A program made the translations under genes and the position numbers. The notes below the pieces were generated by a model. It was not told the origin of the DNA, did no database searches, and saw only the letters and a program-made list of their open reading frames with translations. Below are positions 24,701 to 39,700 of a stretch of 64,000 nucleotides of DNA, in pieces. Positions within the stretch are counted from its first letter, which is position 1, and the number at the start of each line of letters is the position of its first letter. This stretch comes from Phoronis australis (lineage: Eukaryota; Phoronida; Phoronidae). The DNA is taken from assembly GCA_002633005.1 (NCBI GenBank), contig NMRA01000119.1, positions 797,950 through 861,949 of the forward strand. The letters are read 5' to 3'.

Positions 24701-27700
24701 AATTTCGTAACGCTAAATGATCTAAATCGACTGCTGATTTTTGTGATAGAAGAGAAGAATTTGTTAGAAGATCCATGAATGAACGCTTGACGTGACATTC
24801 ACAGCCCTCTTCTGGTACACAGTGAGTTGCAGACGACCGATCAACTACGACACCGTCATCTCTTTTTTATATTACCAGTTTTGAGTTAACATAAGCTTGA
24901 ACAGCAAAATTTACCTCACCTGTTCGGTCAAATAGATTGAACTTGTACTCAATATACTTTTCCAGCCAGTTGGGTATTTTTTCGTCTTCTTCTTTCACGT
25001 CCAATCTTTGCCGGTGATATCTAGTCCACAACGCCAGCTAGAATCAGAGTGAAAAGACAAGCTCTGTAGATGCAAGACACTTGGGAGTCACATCTTCGCT
25101 TATATAACGGATGATATTTTTACTTAAGCTTTTCCTCGTAACTCAATATTTTAGCATCACTAACCAATCATTTTAGTCCTGGCATCCATTTTGTTGGCTA
25201 GTGTGCACGAATAAGGTACCGAGATTACTCGCCAGATCTGACACGCCTGTCTCCCAAGATTTTGCTTGCTGTTGTGCTTTTACCGTAAGAAACTTGCTGA
25301 CTGTTCTGGCCTGCTCGATGTGTTAAAAATCGCTTTGTGCCACAGATATAATAAATGCCTATGGCACGAAAAAAAAAAACATCAACGCATACCCACTCGT
25401 CTGCTGATACTTTATCATCGAAATTTTCGTCTGCCTTATCTTGAAGCTCCCGCCAAATTTCTCGAAATATGTCCTGCGCATGCTTGTACTTCGGCGTATC
25501 CTGCTTCCACCCACTCATCTTACAGACTTTCTAAAATCGGAAACGCACCTTTTTAGCCTTTGGGGAAAATGGGTAAACGATTAGAGCATTCAGATGAACA
25601 ATTGGTTTTCAGGCTATTGATTGAAGATTTTTTTGGGTGCTCTGTCATCTTGCAGTTTCCATGACACCACTTCACGTTGTTCGCAATGAATGTCATTGAT
25701 GCTGAGACGTTCCTTGTATTCAACTTGGTCTATGCAATCAAATTAGATATTAGCCAAAACAGCGTTTTGCACCATACCCAGCCTCGTTCCTCGCTGCAAG
25801 GAGGAAGTAGAAATGTAGCATGCGGACCAATGTAGCACACAACCCAAGGAATCGAAAGGTTGTATACTTTCATGAGACTGTTTTGTTGAGTACAATAAAC
25901 GTCTCAATGACTTCGATAGTTGTGAAATTCTATTTAACACTGGGTCACGGTGCATTCCTGTTACTAGTTGCGTCTTCAAACAGCAACATTTCAATTACAC
26001 AGGAAAATCAGTATCTTCCATTTCAAGACACACTTCCTTTTGCTCACTGACTAAATCGCAACTTAACAACCAAATTAACGAGATTCTTACTCCTACGAAA
26101 CTCTATAAAGATCCGTGTGAAAGTCATGTCACGTTCGTATGAAACACTTGTCAAATATCCTGAAAAATGATAAGGAGATACCGATGCGGACGCAAAAATG
26201 CCACTAGACTGTGCCGCAGCCGTGGTATTCTCAACAGGATAGCATCTGCCAATTTAAGTAGGTAGGGTTGCTTCTTTAAAAGGATACTAAACTCTGTTTG
26301 ATGATTTTAACAAAACATCGTTCTGTCACATGCTAATGCATCATTGACGTCAATCTTGAGAGGTAAAAGCAGGAATCAACTAAAAAAAATCATACCCCAT
26401 ATTTCACAAAATTTTAAGCGGTGTCGAGGGTTAGAAAGCATTGTTTCGTTTCAGAGAACTGGACCAGAAAATCGTTATTAGTATCTGTTAATAAGCCAAA
26501 ACCGGGTTTGGTATCCTTTTAAATGGCGCCTCCACAAGAGCCTGTCCCTTTTTGAAGTTGTCCCGTAAAGAGGCGCTGTAGTCATACTTACTTCCCTGGC
26601 AATTTCGAAATCTTTCCACTCTAACTGACCATCTTTATTGACGTCTGAAAATAAAACGGTTTCCGATATTATTTTTTTCATTTGGTGCCGGGCGACGATT
26701 AACTTAAATCTTATTTTCGTAATGAAATATGCAAGTGTTTAATGATTATTTTTTTATTGATCACGTTTTCTGCACCTGCTGTTGTAAAATAATAAACGTC
26801 TTGGCATTACCAGCTTGAAATAATGGGTCCTTATCTATTATGCGAAATAGGTTTAGAAATACAGTTGTTAACGCATCGTCAAATACTACGTGTTCCCACG
26901 TTTTTGTTGACATGAATATTCCCACTGTGGAAAGGATGCCGTCTTAGGATATAGACTTTACACGTTTCGGGATGGTAATTAAATTTTCAGTTCTAACACG
27001 TTGCCAACATTCGGATGCGACTTAGGAAAAGGGAGATCCGTAATCCTTTGTGATTCCTTCGACTGACTAACCGACATTGAGATAACATGACAAAAGATGG
27101 GGAAAAATCACAGCACTTGGTCAAGCATTTCGTGGACTTGGTGCCCCACCGTGATTAAGTCAACCTGATGCTCGATCACGTCGGCCTGCATGGTGGTATA
27201 CGCGGTCAATTTTGGTACTCCAAATAAGTTCGGAACTTTCACAACATTCCAACATCTTCCCGGAAGCGATGTGGTCACTCTAACCCGGCTGTGGTCATTT
27301 TTAGCAACGAGGTCATTAACTGCGACGAGTTGCTTTGAGCTGTTTTGTCACACATTTGTCTCTACCTCGTAGTTGCAGAGAGAACACAATTTGCAAGCGA
27401 ATTGACATCATCGCTTACAAAACTGGTGTCAGAGACGTTATCACCGCTTCACCACATCTGAGTGGCGACTTAATGATGTGAGCAGTGGCGCCGGGGTGGT
27501 CGGTATTAATAAGCGACGAGTTAAAATTATCAAGAGGTTATTATTTTTTAGGACATTATTTTTGGCATTTTCCGTACTCACGATAAGTGTCTGTTCTTAT
27601 GTGCGCGAGTATATTATGGTTTACGTAGATAAGCGTCTTGTACAAGTTTGTTCTTGATGACTTCGATTCGAGTTACACAAGCCAGTAAAACTACCTTTCG

Positions 27701-30700
27701 AGTTCAGACTCGGACTTGTAACTTTAATGCATGGGTCGTCGAGTGCAAAATAGGATTAGGCAGCCACGCACGTAAACTATAACGTTTGCATACTCGAGCA
27801 CAGAATAATAGACACTTGAGTTCGCACAAAAGTAGAATAAAAAAATGTTTAAAAAAGCTTCAATTCTGAGTACAATGAGTAGACCTCGGGCTCAGGTCGA
27901 CCACTATGTGGACGTGATGGATCACCACGTGCGCCACTACCTCGTTGTTGTGAATTCTTTGTTGTGAATTCTTTCCTTCATTTGCTACCACAAGTTGTCT
28001 CCTTTGTGGTCCCTTGGTTACCATACCCTCTTTCCGCAGACTGTGAAACCGGTGACGTCCAGACCTATATTTCACATTTCGTTAACCGATTCGACGCCGA
28101 TACTTTTGAGACAATTGCAGCCACGACATGAATTCCAGTATTGATATATCTACTATATGCAGACACCTTTGGAAATTAATGGCTATGTTTCACTAATTGC
28201 ATCCTGTTTAAGGCGACATGCATTCGTGTGTAGCCTTGGGTTCTCAGCGTAGAATGTTATTATTACCACGATCTGTCGATGTGAAGTCAATCAAACTGAA
28301 TGCGCACAAGGCTTGGATGTGCATTACTGCGAAATGACATCCATTTAATTACAGCAATTTCATGAGTTCTGGACAGGGCTAATTGCTTATGGAATAACCT
28401 TTTTACTGCGTAGGTCAGCTACAGAACGTAAGCAAATGGACTACATGGATATATCGATATGAAGCTAGGCATTTATGTACAGGACCAAGTAAATGGACTA
28501 AATCGAAATAATACTGTTTTAACTTATTCTTTTTTATTGTATCAACATTTAAATTTTCTAATAAAAATTAACCAAATAAGAGTAGTAAATAAAGTCCCTG
28601 TTACTCATGCCAACTTCCGTGAAACCATTTCATCAAAATCGTTTATAACGACGTGACAGCGATTTTTTTTGTGAAAATAGCTTCCTTTTCGGTGTGAATA
28701 TTGACTTCTAGAAAACCTGAACAACAACTACACGTTTGAACTACATGCCCTTTTACCGTAGAAAAGCAGGGAATTGTGTCTATGACTTTTTTATTTACCC
28801 TCAAACAGAGATACAGCCACCTTTACGCCCAAAGTCTTCATTCTTGACGACCAACATCTTCGTTATCAGAAGGAAAAGTTAACAAATCTAAGAATATGCT
28901 CCCTCGGCCATAGGACATAAAATAAGTGTTCTTGACAATCTCATTTGAATCGAACCAAAGAGAAACCAAGGCTTAAAGTGCTGGAAGCTCTGAAAATCAA
29001 AAGGCTTGAATTGACCGATAAAATTCTGCACGTACTTGAAATTCATTGAAGTCGTTTCCAACAGCTTGTATATTTGATGCATAGATAATGCGTTTCAAAT
29101 AGTGTTATGAGTGGTAATGAAAACTATATGTAATGTGAGAATATTGAATTTTTGAAAAGAAAAACTTCCCACGCATATGTAGGAAGTCCACAGCGGCAGC
29201 CAGCATTTTGGTCTAGGCGAAAACATCTATTGACCTCCAAACGGTCAAATTCATCGTATCAGTACGTATGTCATTTGTTTTGAACTCTGTGTTTCATTAT
29301 GGAAAATTCTAAACAAACTACTCAGGTACCAAAATCGAACGATCGTTCCAGGTGCAATACTCTGCGAAAAGGCAACAGTCCTCTCGCACGTTCCCTTTTT
29401 TATTCACATGACTAACGTTTGCCACGTACCTTTGCACCGCCCTTACTTGACAACAAATTTCAATGCCATGACACCAGGAATTTCCGGTGTATACGCTAAG
29501 TTACTGCGCAAACCCGGGTAGAGATCAGTAACGCTAAAATCTAGTCAAAATATCGTGTTCTCATTTAAAATACACGGCAATATTTAACGTTATCTCGCTA
29601 AGTCTTGATTTTTAGTGAGGTCTTAGTGTTACTTAACTCTACCCCGGTCTGCTGCAGGAACGCCATTTTTCTTAGGTACCTTTATTTATTCGATATTTCG
29701 TAGTTTGTTACTTTCTATTGCTTGTGTAGTCCTACTTAGTTGTTTAACATTGTGGCTTCCAAGTGGCTTGTGTGACTACACCTCAAACTTTTCTTCCTTC
29801 ATGAAAGTCAGTTCATGGCCACATAGTACTAGACCCTCCAGATACTGAATTCCACAATGTCAGAAATACCCCGTGTGCGATATTTTACGAATCATTGAGG
29901 TTACGTTCACAAAGACGTTTCGTAGACGCAATTCACACTCCCGAGTAAAGCTTGTTTTGTCACATGGCTCAGTTGTAATGTATGGCGATATCTCAAAAGG
30001 AATTTGCTCTACGCAACGCAGTCCTGGGCTGTGTTCCGTAAACTCAAGAATTTCGTGAAAGAAATGTAGTGATGGGCTTAGGTTTCAATTAAAACCACTA
30101 TGCTGCTTTATTAATGGCTGACTGGAACTCCCGAGAATACAGTCAGTGTAACCTAAAAATCATATGACGTAACACTACTAAAAGAGGGTGCTACCACAGG
30201 AAGATAGTGTGATCAGTTGCTTCGTTTACAGTGCTACAAAAGGTAGCAGGGGCGGATACAGGATTTTGAGTTAGGGTGTAATTAAAAAACAGAGCCTTTA
30301 ATTTAGTCAAAACAATTGGGGACTTAGTCCTTAAATTAGGGGCGTTTCATGAAAAGATCCCAATTTATTTTCGATAACATTGAGAATTCAACTTTGAGTT
30401 CACTATCGATTTGTATCAAAGCCAAAGGTTGACTTAGTAGTGAGTTTAAAATAATATAAGAAAGGACAGTCGGTGTCTTCGTAAGTCCAGAAATACGCAG
30501 TACTTAGATTTAGGGAACTCAGTGGCAGCCGGGCACAGTTCCCTGAGGAGATTACCATCAATTTCAACTTCATGTAACTGTGCCGTTGAGGCCGGTGGTA
30601 TGGAAGTTATTGCTCACTGGATAGCAACGTTTACGTCGCATTATCGTGCGTCACGTAGCTAATGCTCAGCAATGCACGAGACATGCAACAACCAAACTTA

Positions 30701-33700
30701 TCCAGTCCATAAGATCTTTTGTGTGAACTCAAAATAACTGCCTGTTATTATGCGCTCGAGTACATTTATAGTTCACACGGATGATCGTCCAATCCTACTT
30801 TGCGGCACTAGATGACCTCACCACTAAAGCTATAATTCTGCGTCTGAACTGAAATCCTGAGTTTTACTGGACTTTAGCTCAAATTTAGGGGTCATAAAGC
30901 GCGAACTTGGATTAGACACTCATCTACATATGACATGACATTCTCGAGCAAAAATATAGACTCTTTCCTTGAGTTCGTGTAAAAGTAGTTAATGGAAATG
31001 TCAAAACAACTTTGAGTTCGATTTTGAGTATGCGTACAATTAAGGATAGGGAAGGAAAATGTGGGGCCACCTTACTTGGGTGGTGTAGATTCCGCCAGGA
31101 TTTTGACTGACGGCTTAACTGACCAATCAGAACGCAACATTCTTGACACACCTTCGCCTCCGTTTCCAAGCCGCCATTTTATCCGACAACCGTCACGTTG
31201 TCAGTGACTTTTCACAACGAGGCGGAGCTTGCGATAGGTGATGGTCATGGGTAGCTAAGAAATTGCGGTAGCAGGAGTTGAAAATGCTGCTGCGATCTGT
31301 AGGGGGAGGGGATAGCTCAGGATATAGGGCTCGGAAAAAACAAAACCAGGCACCGATCAAAAGCATAAAATCGAGAACAACCGAGGGTCATAAATTACAA
31401 ATGAGAGGGCAATGACTATGCACTTAGCCAACCCCGAATTCGAAACAAATTCTTATACGCTTTTAATATTGCAACTCGCACTGTTAAAGCAAATCAATAT
31501 CAACACTGCGTCGAGCAACACGGAAAACCTCAACTGACGATTTCCCATAAAAGTGTCTGAATCATGTTCACATTTTTTGAAAACATTAAGTGGCAAAGTA
31601 ATTTCCTTGGTAACATATCTCATTTCGTTTAACCCAACATTTGACCACATGATTTAAAAAACGATAATTGTTTTCTGGTGAAGCGTATCTTTACCTGATC
31701 ATTTCCGACTCCGTGGTTCTTATAAAGGAGGGCAAACAAGTAATGAGAACTTTGTGAATATTTTTTTTAAATTAGCAAAAGTCATTAACTGCCAACGATA
31801 TTATACTGAACCCTGATTCGAACGTTAATAGCTGCGTGCATTCTAAGGCCATCGTACACCACTGACTTATCTACTCAACTGCATTATTGAAATGTAATAT
31901 AACCTCCTGGATTTCTTGCTGCCTTTAATCTTGCAATACGATAATTGGGAAAACCCAGTTTTGGCCGCAAAAATACGTTTGCTATTCCAACATCATAATG
32001 ACATATAGAAGCATATTTGTCATTTCATTACACTGGATATTTATTCCGTGTGTAAATTACTATGGTAACATGAACATTTGTGTTTGTTTCAAGTTACAGC
32101 ATGCAATAAAGTACAAAATTTAGCAGCAATAGTCCTATATATCCACACATAAACTCTCTGTCGACCACTGTAAAATGATTGGGTACATGTACCAAGACTG
32201 CCCCCNCACCAAGACTGCCCCCCCCCCCCAAATGTACGCCCATCGGCGCCTACTGATTATAAGCCCATGGGCTTACGTTCGCAGCCAAAATCATAATTTT
32301 CAGGCCGGTTTCCCAAACACAACACCATTAAAGAATGTGTTATTCGAACACAAGGCTTTATTCATATTTCAGTCGGTCACCGTTGCATTCAATTGTTTTA
32401 GACACCCGTTTTTATCAGCATGATGCCTTTTTTAAGAACGTATATGCAAATAGACACATACTTTCTAAGACCTATTTTATGATGCTTTTTATCTTTATAG
32501 CCTCAGTTTACAAAAGTACGACCGGGCCCAACCTGGAGAACCAGAAAAGTGCGCCGAGGGATTCACTATCAAAAATTCCCGGCAGTACAAAATAGTATTT
32601 CGTGTTGAATTATTTGAAAGAAAACCATTGTACACCAATTAAACTACTTGTATGGGTACACGGTGTTGTGAAACACTACAAAGCAGCTGTAATCCCGCTT
32701 TCCATCACAGAAACCAGCCTCCCGTTCAGTAACGCTAGGACCTCGCTAAACTCGCTGGTTCCCTGGATGCCGCTAGGTGGCCAGTAGCCAGCACGCAGGT
32801 ATCACTTAATTTTCCTCGGGAATTGTCTTTACCCCGGCGTTTCTGATTGGCTAGCCGAATTCTCAACAATTAAAGCAGCGCTTTACGCAAACAAACTGGC
32901 ATGAGTGATGGACTGAAGTGTAAATGTGGTCTGTTGTACAGACAAATCGGTGCTTAAAATTTATGTTCAGGAAATGTGAATCCTAGAAATTGTGATTGCG
33001 CCTTTTCGGATTGCATCTTTCTACTGTCGATGACGAACTATTTGCTGCGACGCCACTTGCATGAAGGCTAAAAATCGTTCGCAGTCCGCCATTTTTTCAC
33101 GGTAATGTAAAGCTAACCAATGACTGCTGAGGTTACATCAACCAACTTGAATGCTAAAGCGCATGCCAGTGCGTGATACCTGCGTCCTGGCTGGGCACGC
33201 TAGGGAACAGCCAGCTCGCTAAAAAGCAAGACTTCGCGAGATTACGTGAGATATTGCTGTGTATTTTAGATAAGATCACGTGGCTGTGGCTGGATTTTAG
33301 CTAGGTCTTAGCGTAGGTCCTAGCGTTACTGAACGCACGCCAGCTTTTTATTTAGATCACTTACCTTTTCGTAATTGGTCTCAAAATTTTCCACTCTAAA
33401 AACTGGTGGGGTTTCTGGACTTCGAAATAACTGACAGTTTGTTACTGCTTGAGGTCACACGGCCACACGGCGTTGACTTGTCACGTCGTGTTCCTCAAAC
33501 AATAACGGACTGTCAGCTCTTTATAAGCCCAGAAATCACTTCTCATAAAAGCAAGTAACAAGTTTGAGACCAATTTTTGTCTAAGTCATACTTTCGCTTT
33601 TTGGATTTTGAGCCGAACGTGGGTTGATCCTGGCAGCTGTCGCTTTCGTATTATTCAGCCCGCAAAACGTGTACATAATTGGTCAATGACGAGGTTTCTT

Positions 33701-36700
33701 TCAAAGGAGTAATAAAACCCGCATGTTCTGCCAAAGAAATCATTGTTGCTTTCGATCACTAACCGTTATCAAATTGGCTTCTTGTTCTTTTCTCATATTA
33801 GAAATTATTTCTAGACCTGATAATTCCACAATGTTTCAGATCAGGCTCATTGACTGTTACGCCAGTTTGAACTCTGGGCGTACTCTCAAACAGGAGATGA
33901 ATGTTACGTGCCGCTCAGAACGGTGGCTTTATCACGACCAGTTTCCCAACGAAAGGCAGAATGGAGAATCTTGACCAAGTACCTTGTCCTGTATTCTACA
34001 GCTGCTCACGTTACACACGTGGCCAAAGGTCACGACAGTTCATGAACCAGAAAGTGTATGTCCCTGATGAGTGGTGACTGTCATATTGTGGAAAAAAATT
34101 TGTGACTGACGTTGAATCAACTTTTTGTTTAAAAACCCCTTTTGTAATAATTATAAATAACATATAAGAATTAAGAAGAAAGCGTTCAAAAAATCTACAA
34201 AGCTGTTGTGGTTGCTCGGCCTAAATGCGGGTAACGAACGTGACCATGGTGATCAGCATCCAAGGCGGTCAAATAAGCCGATTTTTGCTGTTCAGTCCTC
34301 TAATTTTCAGCAAACTCTTTGGTCAATACTTGTCACTTAACGTTCATCCAATGAACTCTATATGATAAATCATTTCACCATGTGGTAAATTTGAACGATA
34401 TACTGAGTCTTGGAGTTGTGGCGGAACACGAGTGAATAAGTGTCCGTATTTGAAGCCAGATGAATCAGGATAATGAAAATTAACCCTTTGTGCCAAAAAT
34501 GCATAAAGAGCTTTGATAATTCGCTTTTAGTTGTAGTTGTTGATATTAAACATTCTATAATGTCGCAAACCTTTGAGGAAGCATGTGCCAACATAACAGC
34601 TTTTAAAGCGGCTATAAACCCATTGACGTTCAGCCCGAGATTTTGGCACTGAACTCACCAACCATCACGAAATAGCTCACTTACGAGTTTCTCGTTAGTC
34701 AATGTGACGTCACCGGAAGGGGGGTAAAACCCGTCATATTGTTCTTGTTTTGCCCCGAGTCTTTGCTACACGCGCTAAATCTTACTGGAGTTCTTATGGT
34801 GTATTTTACGTTTAAAACGTTAACACAACTTAAGAGGTGGTAGATGGATTGTGGAATAAACTGTGAATGGACGAAGAAAATGTGAACTTGTTATGTTGTG
34901 CGAAGGTGTGAAGGGACTGAAATTAGAACTCAACCCGCCTCCCGTTCAGTAACGCTAGGAACTCGCCAAAAAGCAAGACTTCGCGAGATTACGTGAGACA
35001 TTGCCGTGTATTTTAAATAAGAACACGTGACTTTGACTAGGTTTTAGCTAGGTCCTAGCGTAGGTCCTAGCGTCTACTGAACGCACGCCCAGTCTAGGCC
35101 TGAATGCCGCGGGCATACAGGGGCGATAGTGTATCCCCATAAAAAGTAACTCACTTCAAAATACAGCAAATAAAATCAAATAAAACATGCATATGTGCAC
35201 ATGGAGTTATAATTAATACATACCCTGATACTGGGTACAATTTAGTCTACGAATAACTTGAACATATCCATGGAAATCTCGCGGTTCGCTGGAGTTTCTC
35301 TCACTTGGCTCCATTTTGAGGAAGTTACGTGACGTCACAGTTAAGTCTCTCGTAATCTCGCGTTATTGTTATGAACTCGCAAAATGACTATTGATCTCAA
35401 AGTGCTTCTTAGTCATTATAGTGGTTGACCTAGAAATGACTGTGAGACGTTAGCAGTTGTAGAATATATAGGTCAATGTGCTTGGTCAAGATTCTTCATT
35501 CTACCTAGGAACCAGTACCAACGTCGGAAAGGGTGTCTTTTCTGACGAAACAATGCCCTACGAACTTCGAGATTTCAAAACTCTACGAAGGATTCCTTTT
35601 TCCAGCTAGACTTCAAAAATCTATACAGAAATGTAATTAATATTATGTTTTAGCTTGACAACGGGAAACCAGGTCCCAAGCTTGTCGCATGAAGATCGGT
35701 AGATAGGCGTATCCATTGTTCACTTCAAGTTCGTAAAGATAGGTGATAAACCATACCACGCGCTTACGCTCGTCGCATTGATCTCGCAAGTTAAACAATG
35801 CCTTGCGACCTCCATACGACTTTATTTGGCATAGCTTCTCGTCTTGTGTTGTTTCGAGCTAAAATAGTTTACAATTCAGCTTTCCAAGAGTCCTTACGAA
35901 ATGGTTAGGTTAACGGGATTAAACCCTTACAAAAGGATGATATCTCAAAATCTTATGAAAGGGTGACTTTTTCGTGAAAGTTCCATACAATAGAGTTTTT
36001 TTTTCTACACCACTTTCTTCCTTTATGACAACTTCGTACGCTCAATTTTGGAGCCGATGACGTCAGTAAAAATTGAGTGATTTGGAATGATAGTCCTGTT
36101 TTCATGAAGTCCCCCTGGGGTCAGTATTCATGCCGTTGGTTAGCATTCGATACAAACAAAAGCAAGACTTTAAGTCATTACAATGGCACACTATTACTAT
36201 CGCCTATAACAAGAGATCCCAGGAATAGTTTGAAAGTTTCTGTGCCCAAACACCCCTGCAGTATTCACCTAATGATAGCATAAATTCAATATAAAGCGCT
36301 GTTTTCTCCGTTTACCCAATTAGACCAATTTCTATTTTATTGTCGGGTCTCCATAAAGAGCAAAGTAAAAATCGGCTTGTTAACTCAACCTGATTGTCTA
36401 TCACTATACTGCGCACGCGCTGCGCAAGCCTAACGCTAAACCATGGACTCGTGTATTCGAAAACTGACCAATCACATAGCATATTCGAAGCGTAGCACAC
36501 GATTGGTCAATTTCCGAGTCATGTTTTGAGCAAAATTCAAAATATTTGATTCAAGATTGAAGCTTTTCTAGTCTTGGTAGTCATTAAGTTTGTGTGATAT
36601 TGTCTATACTTGAGTAACATTTCCTAACATTGAATTTTGAACAAATTGTGCTTTGATAATCGTAACAAGGAACGGTCAAGTAATCTTAGTAGTTTTATTT

Positions 36701-39700
36701 ACATTAGAATGTGCGAAAACGAGTATGCGCTGCACTGGAGGGTGTAGATAGCCCTAAAATATAATTCGGGGTGTTAGAATAAGTATTGAATAAGTAATTA
36801 GCACAGTTTCATTTAAGTTGCCCAAAATTTGTGCATATGTACTTTTAAACCATGGGCTCATATTTGTTTACATATATTTTTGACGTCAAGATCTATATTA
36901 GATGATGTTTACTACTTTGGCTCTGGGGTCAAAGCACTCTAAAGATTCTAGAAATTTCCGAGAGCAAATCGTAACAGCCAATGATGTGATTAGATCAGAT
37001 CATGTGTTTTTTATTAGTCAATCGTTAAGTAAGTACATTATTATAGTTTAGGCAGAAGTCTTGAAAATACTCAGATGGGATTAAGTAGTTGAAGCTAGAA
37101 GACTTGCTACAATGTACATAAGAAATTGTGCAACAGAGCCATCTCGTGGAATATTCTAAAGAAGATCTTGGCAAGGGCAAGGGTCAACGAACAGGAAGTT
37201 AACTAAGAGCTTGTCACTTGCATCGTGGGTAAGTAGTGGATACTGACTATACGTGTTGCGTCACGAGAAACTGTGACCACCAAGAGGAATCGTGGGTAGA
37301 AGATATTGCCTACAAGTTTTGCGTCACGAAGGACTGTGACCAGCAAGTACACTGTCGCCGTACAGTGTGTGTTTGTGTTAGTTTGAAGATTCACCAACAG
37401 GACTGCCATCCAAGATGTGTCGAGTCCTCCAGCTTGGATAGCAGATAAGACGTTTGTTTATTTATAGTTGATTGATTGAAGTAATCCTTACAGAGGGCGC
37501 TAGCGTAGTTACTCTTCTTCATAGTTAGATTACTTAATTAACAACAGGTTTCACTTCTCTTAATTAGTGGTTATCATACAACAAATTGATTACTGGATTT
37601 AATCATTCTCTCTTCATCTACACACAATCTCAAAGCATAGCTACCTTTTAAACAAGCCCACAGTCATCATCTGACACGGGGTTTTACCGAAATTACTGTA
37701 TTTCATACACTCGAGATACGGTTCATCTAATTATCCTTAGAATAGGTCACTCGCGGGATAAAATCTCCATTTTGTAACAACCCGAATAAGGCCTCCAAGT
37801 GGAAAATGAGCATGAAATCTTACAAACCTCAAATCCCGTTGTGCTGTATTAGGTTTGTTAGCACCACGGTGCCAAGAGATGTGGGACAAAAATACACCTT
37901 GTACTTTTCTCGCAAATTCCTATTTCCAAAACTTTTTTTAACTGATTACAAGGACCTTGCTCGGCTGAGCGATGATTTGCCTTAAAATGTTAAAATTGCT
38001 TTATAGATTTTTGTTTTGTTCCTTTCCTTGTAAACTAGGACAAAACTGTACGATGGTTAAGTGCCCTTCTGGTATTGCCGTGCGTACGAGTATATTAGCT
38101 ATCGCTACTTAGCCTCGAGTTTGTTAACGACAGCGCGGAGTTGTAATTAAGTGGTTCTTTTGTAGCAACAATTGGCGCATTTCCCATGGACGGAAGATTG
38201 AAGAACACTTGAATTAAATTATATCTATACACGCACGTTGAATGTTCAACTTACTCATACGCAAGTATGGTATAGAAAAGTGCGATATGGTAATTTAATT
38301 TCAGAACTTGTTTGGTGATTCATGTTCATGCATTTTACCATACGTTTGATATTTTTATACGAGATTTGCCAAATAAGCGTTTTTATGTGTTTGCATCTAT
38401 TTCGCCGATGAAGCAAAAAATCATTGCGCATGCGCAATGTAAATCCGACTAGTCATCTCAAGCTACTTTCCGTACTGTAAGAGTGAGACACTCGCGAGAC
38501 ACAAGTTCAGGAGAGATTGGACTATGGAACGGAACCGTGAATTTTCTCTTATGACTCATAATTACAGCCCTGTCGACCATTTCAATGGTGGCCATTTCCC
38601 TAGTCTACATGCAAAATGGCATGTTTACTGGCAAAACATTCACCTTTCACTTACGTAATTTTAGTGATCTTGCTTTTCTCGCAAGTTACTTGCTCTACAG
38701 AATTCGCCTCAGGTAGCATTAAAAAATTACATCAAAACGTAACATGTCTTTTCAGGGAGTAGCTGACTGTAAAGTTACAGTCGAATACGGGAGTCGTTGT
38801 TACGATCATTTGGAAATTGAAAAACTTTCGCGCCTAAGCACAGTGAATGATATGCATGTCAGATTTCAAACCGGTTAGATAATTAAGAAAACCGTCGCTG
38901 CAAACACCCGGCGGCAAATCAATGAGTATCGAGTGCCCAGTGGAGTTAAAAGTCAATTCTATTTCGTGAATCTATTTTCATGCGCATAGCAGCGTGTTTA
39001 TTTTAACGTGTTCGACAGTCAAGGGTTAGAAGAATGCACGCTTTCATGGAATGGTACATACAGCGTTCGAAATACACGCTGGTCCGGTGGCCCGGGGCCA
39101 GTGTATTTGCTCCAGAGCCAGTAGACTTTCACATATAGGCCCTATATGGATTTGGTCTCATATTTCATTAACTGGCCCGGCGGGCCAACACATTCATTTG
39201 CTGAAGCATGGGCGGCGCAGCACTGAAAAAGTGGGGGCTGTAGCCCCCCTCCCGAGTCCCCTATGGTGCGTCGCCCATGTGAAGGTCGAACACTGGGTAT
39301 ATATAATAGTTGAAAATTTAACGATCTGTAGCTATGCAGTTACCAAGGACGTTGACTTTGTTACAGTTACTTAAAAGTTTGGCATATGAACCTATAAGCT
39401 CAGCAAGCCAGAAACATCAGTTGTTCTTGGCGCATATGTGAGAACATTTTTGTATCAACTGATTGCAATCAGAAAAGCTTCTTCGATGAGCCGCGGGTAG
39501 TTAAAAGCCGTGTACCAATAAGCAATCTAGATAAACTGTTATTGGACATATAATACACTGGATTTAATCAAAATAATGGAGATTGGCTGAAGGGTTTGTT
39601 CGTTGTAATTTACTCTGCCGAGTAAAAACATTTTCTCCCTGTTTTATGCCAGCACAGTATTAACGGTAATATGATAATAAGTATTATTTGCAGCCTACAT

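Noticed and set aside
37236-37448. Cys-rich two-repeat peptide frame
   Set aside because: No ATG start, no signal peptide and no splice sites; better explained as a tandem duplication of non-coding DNA.
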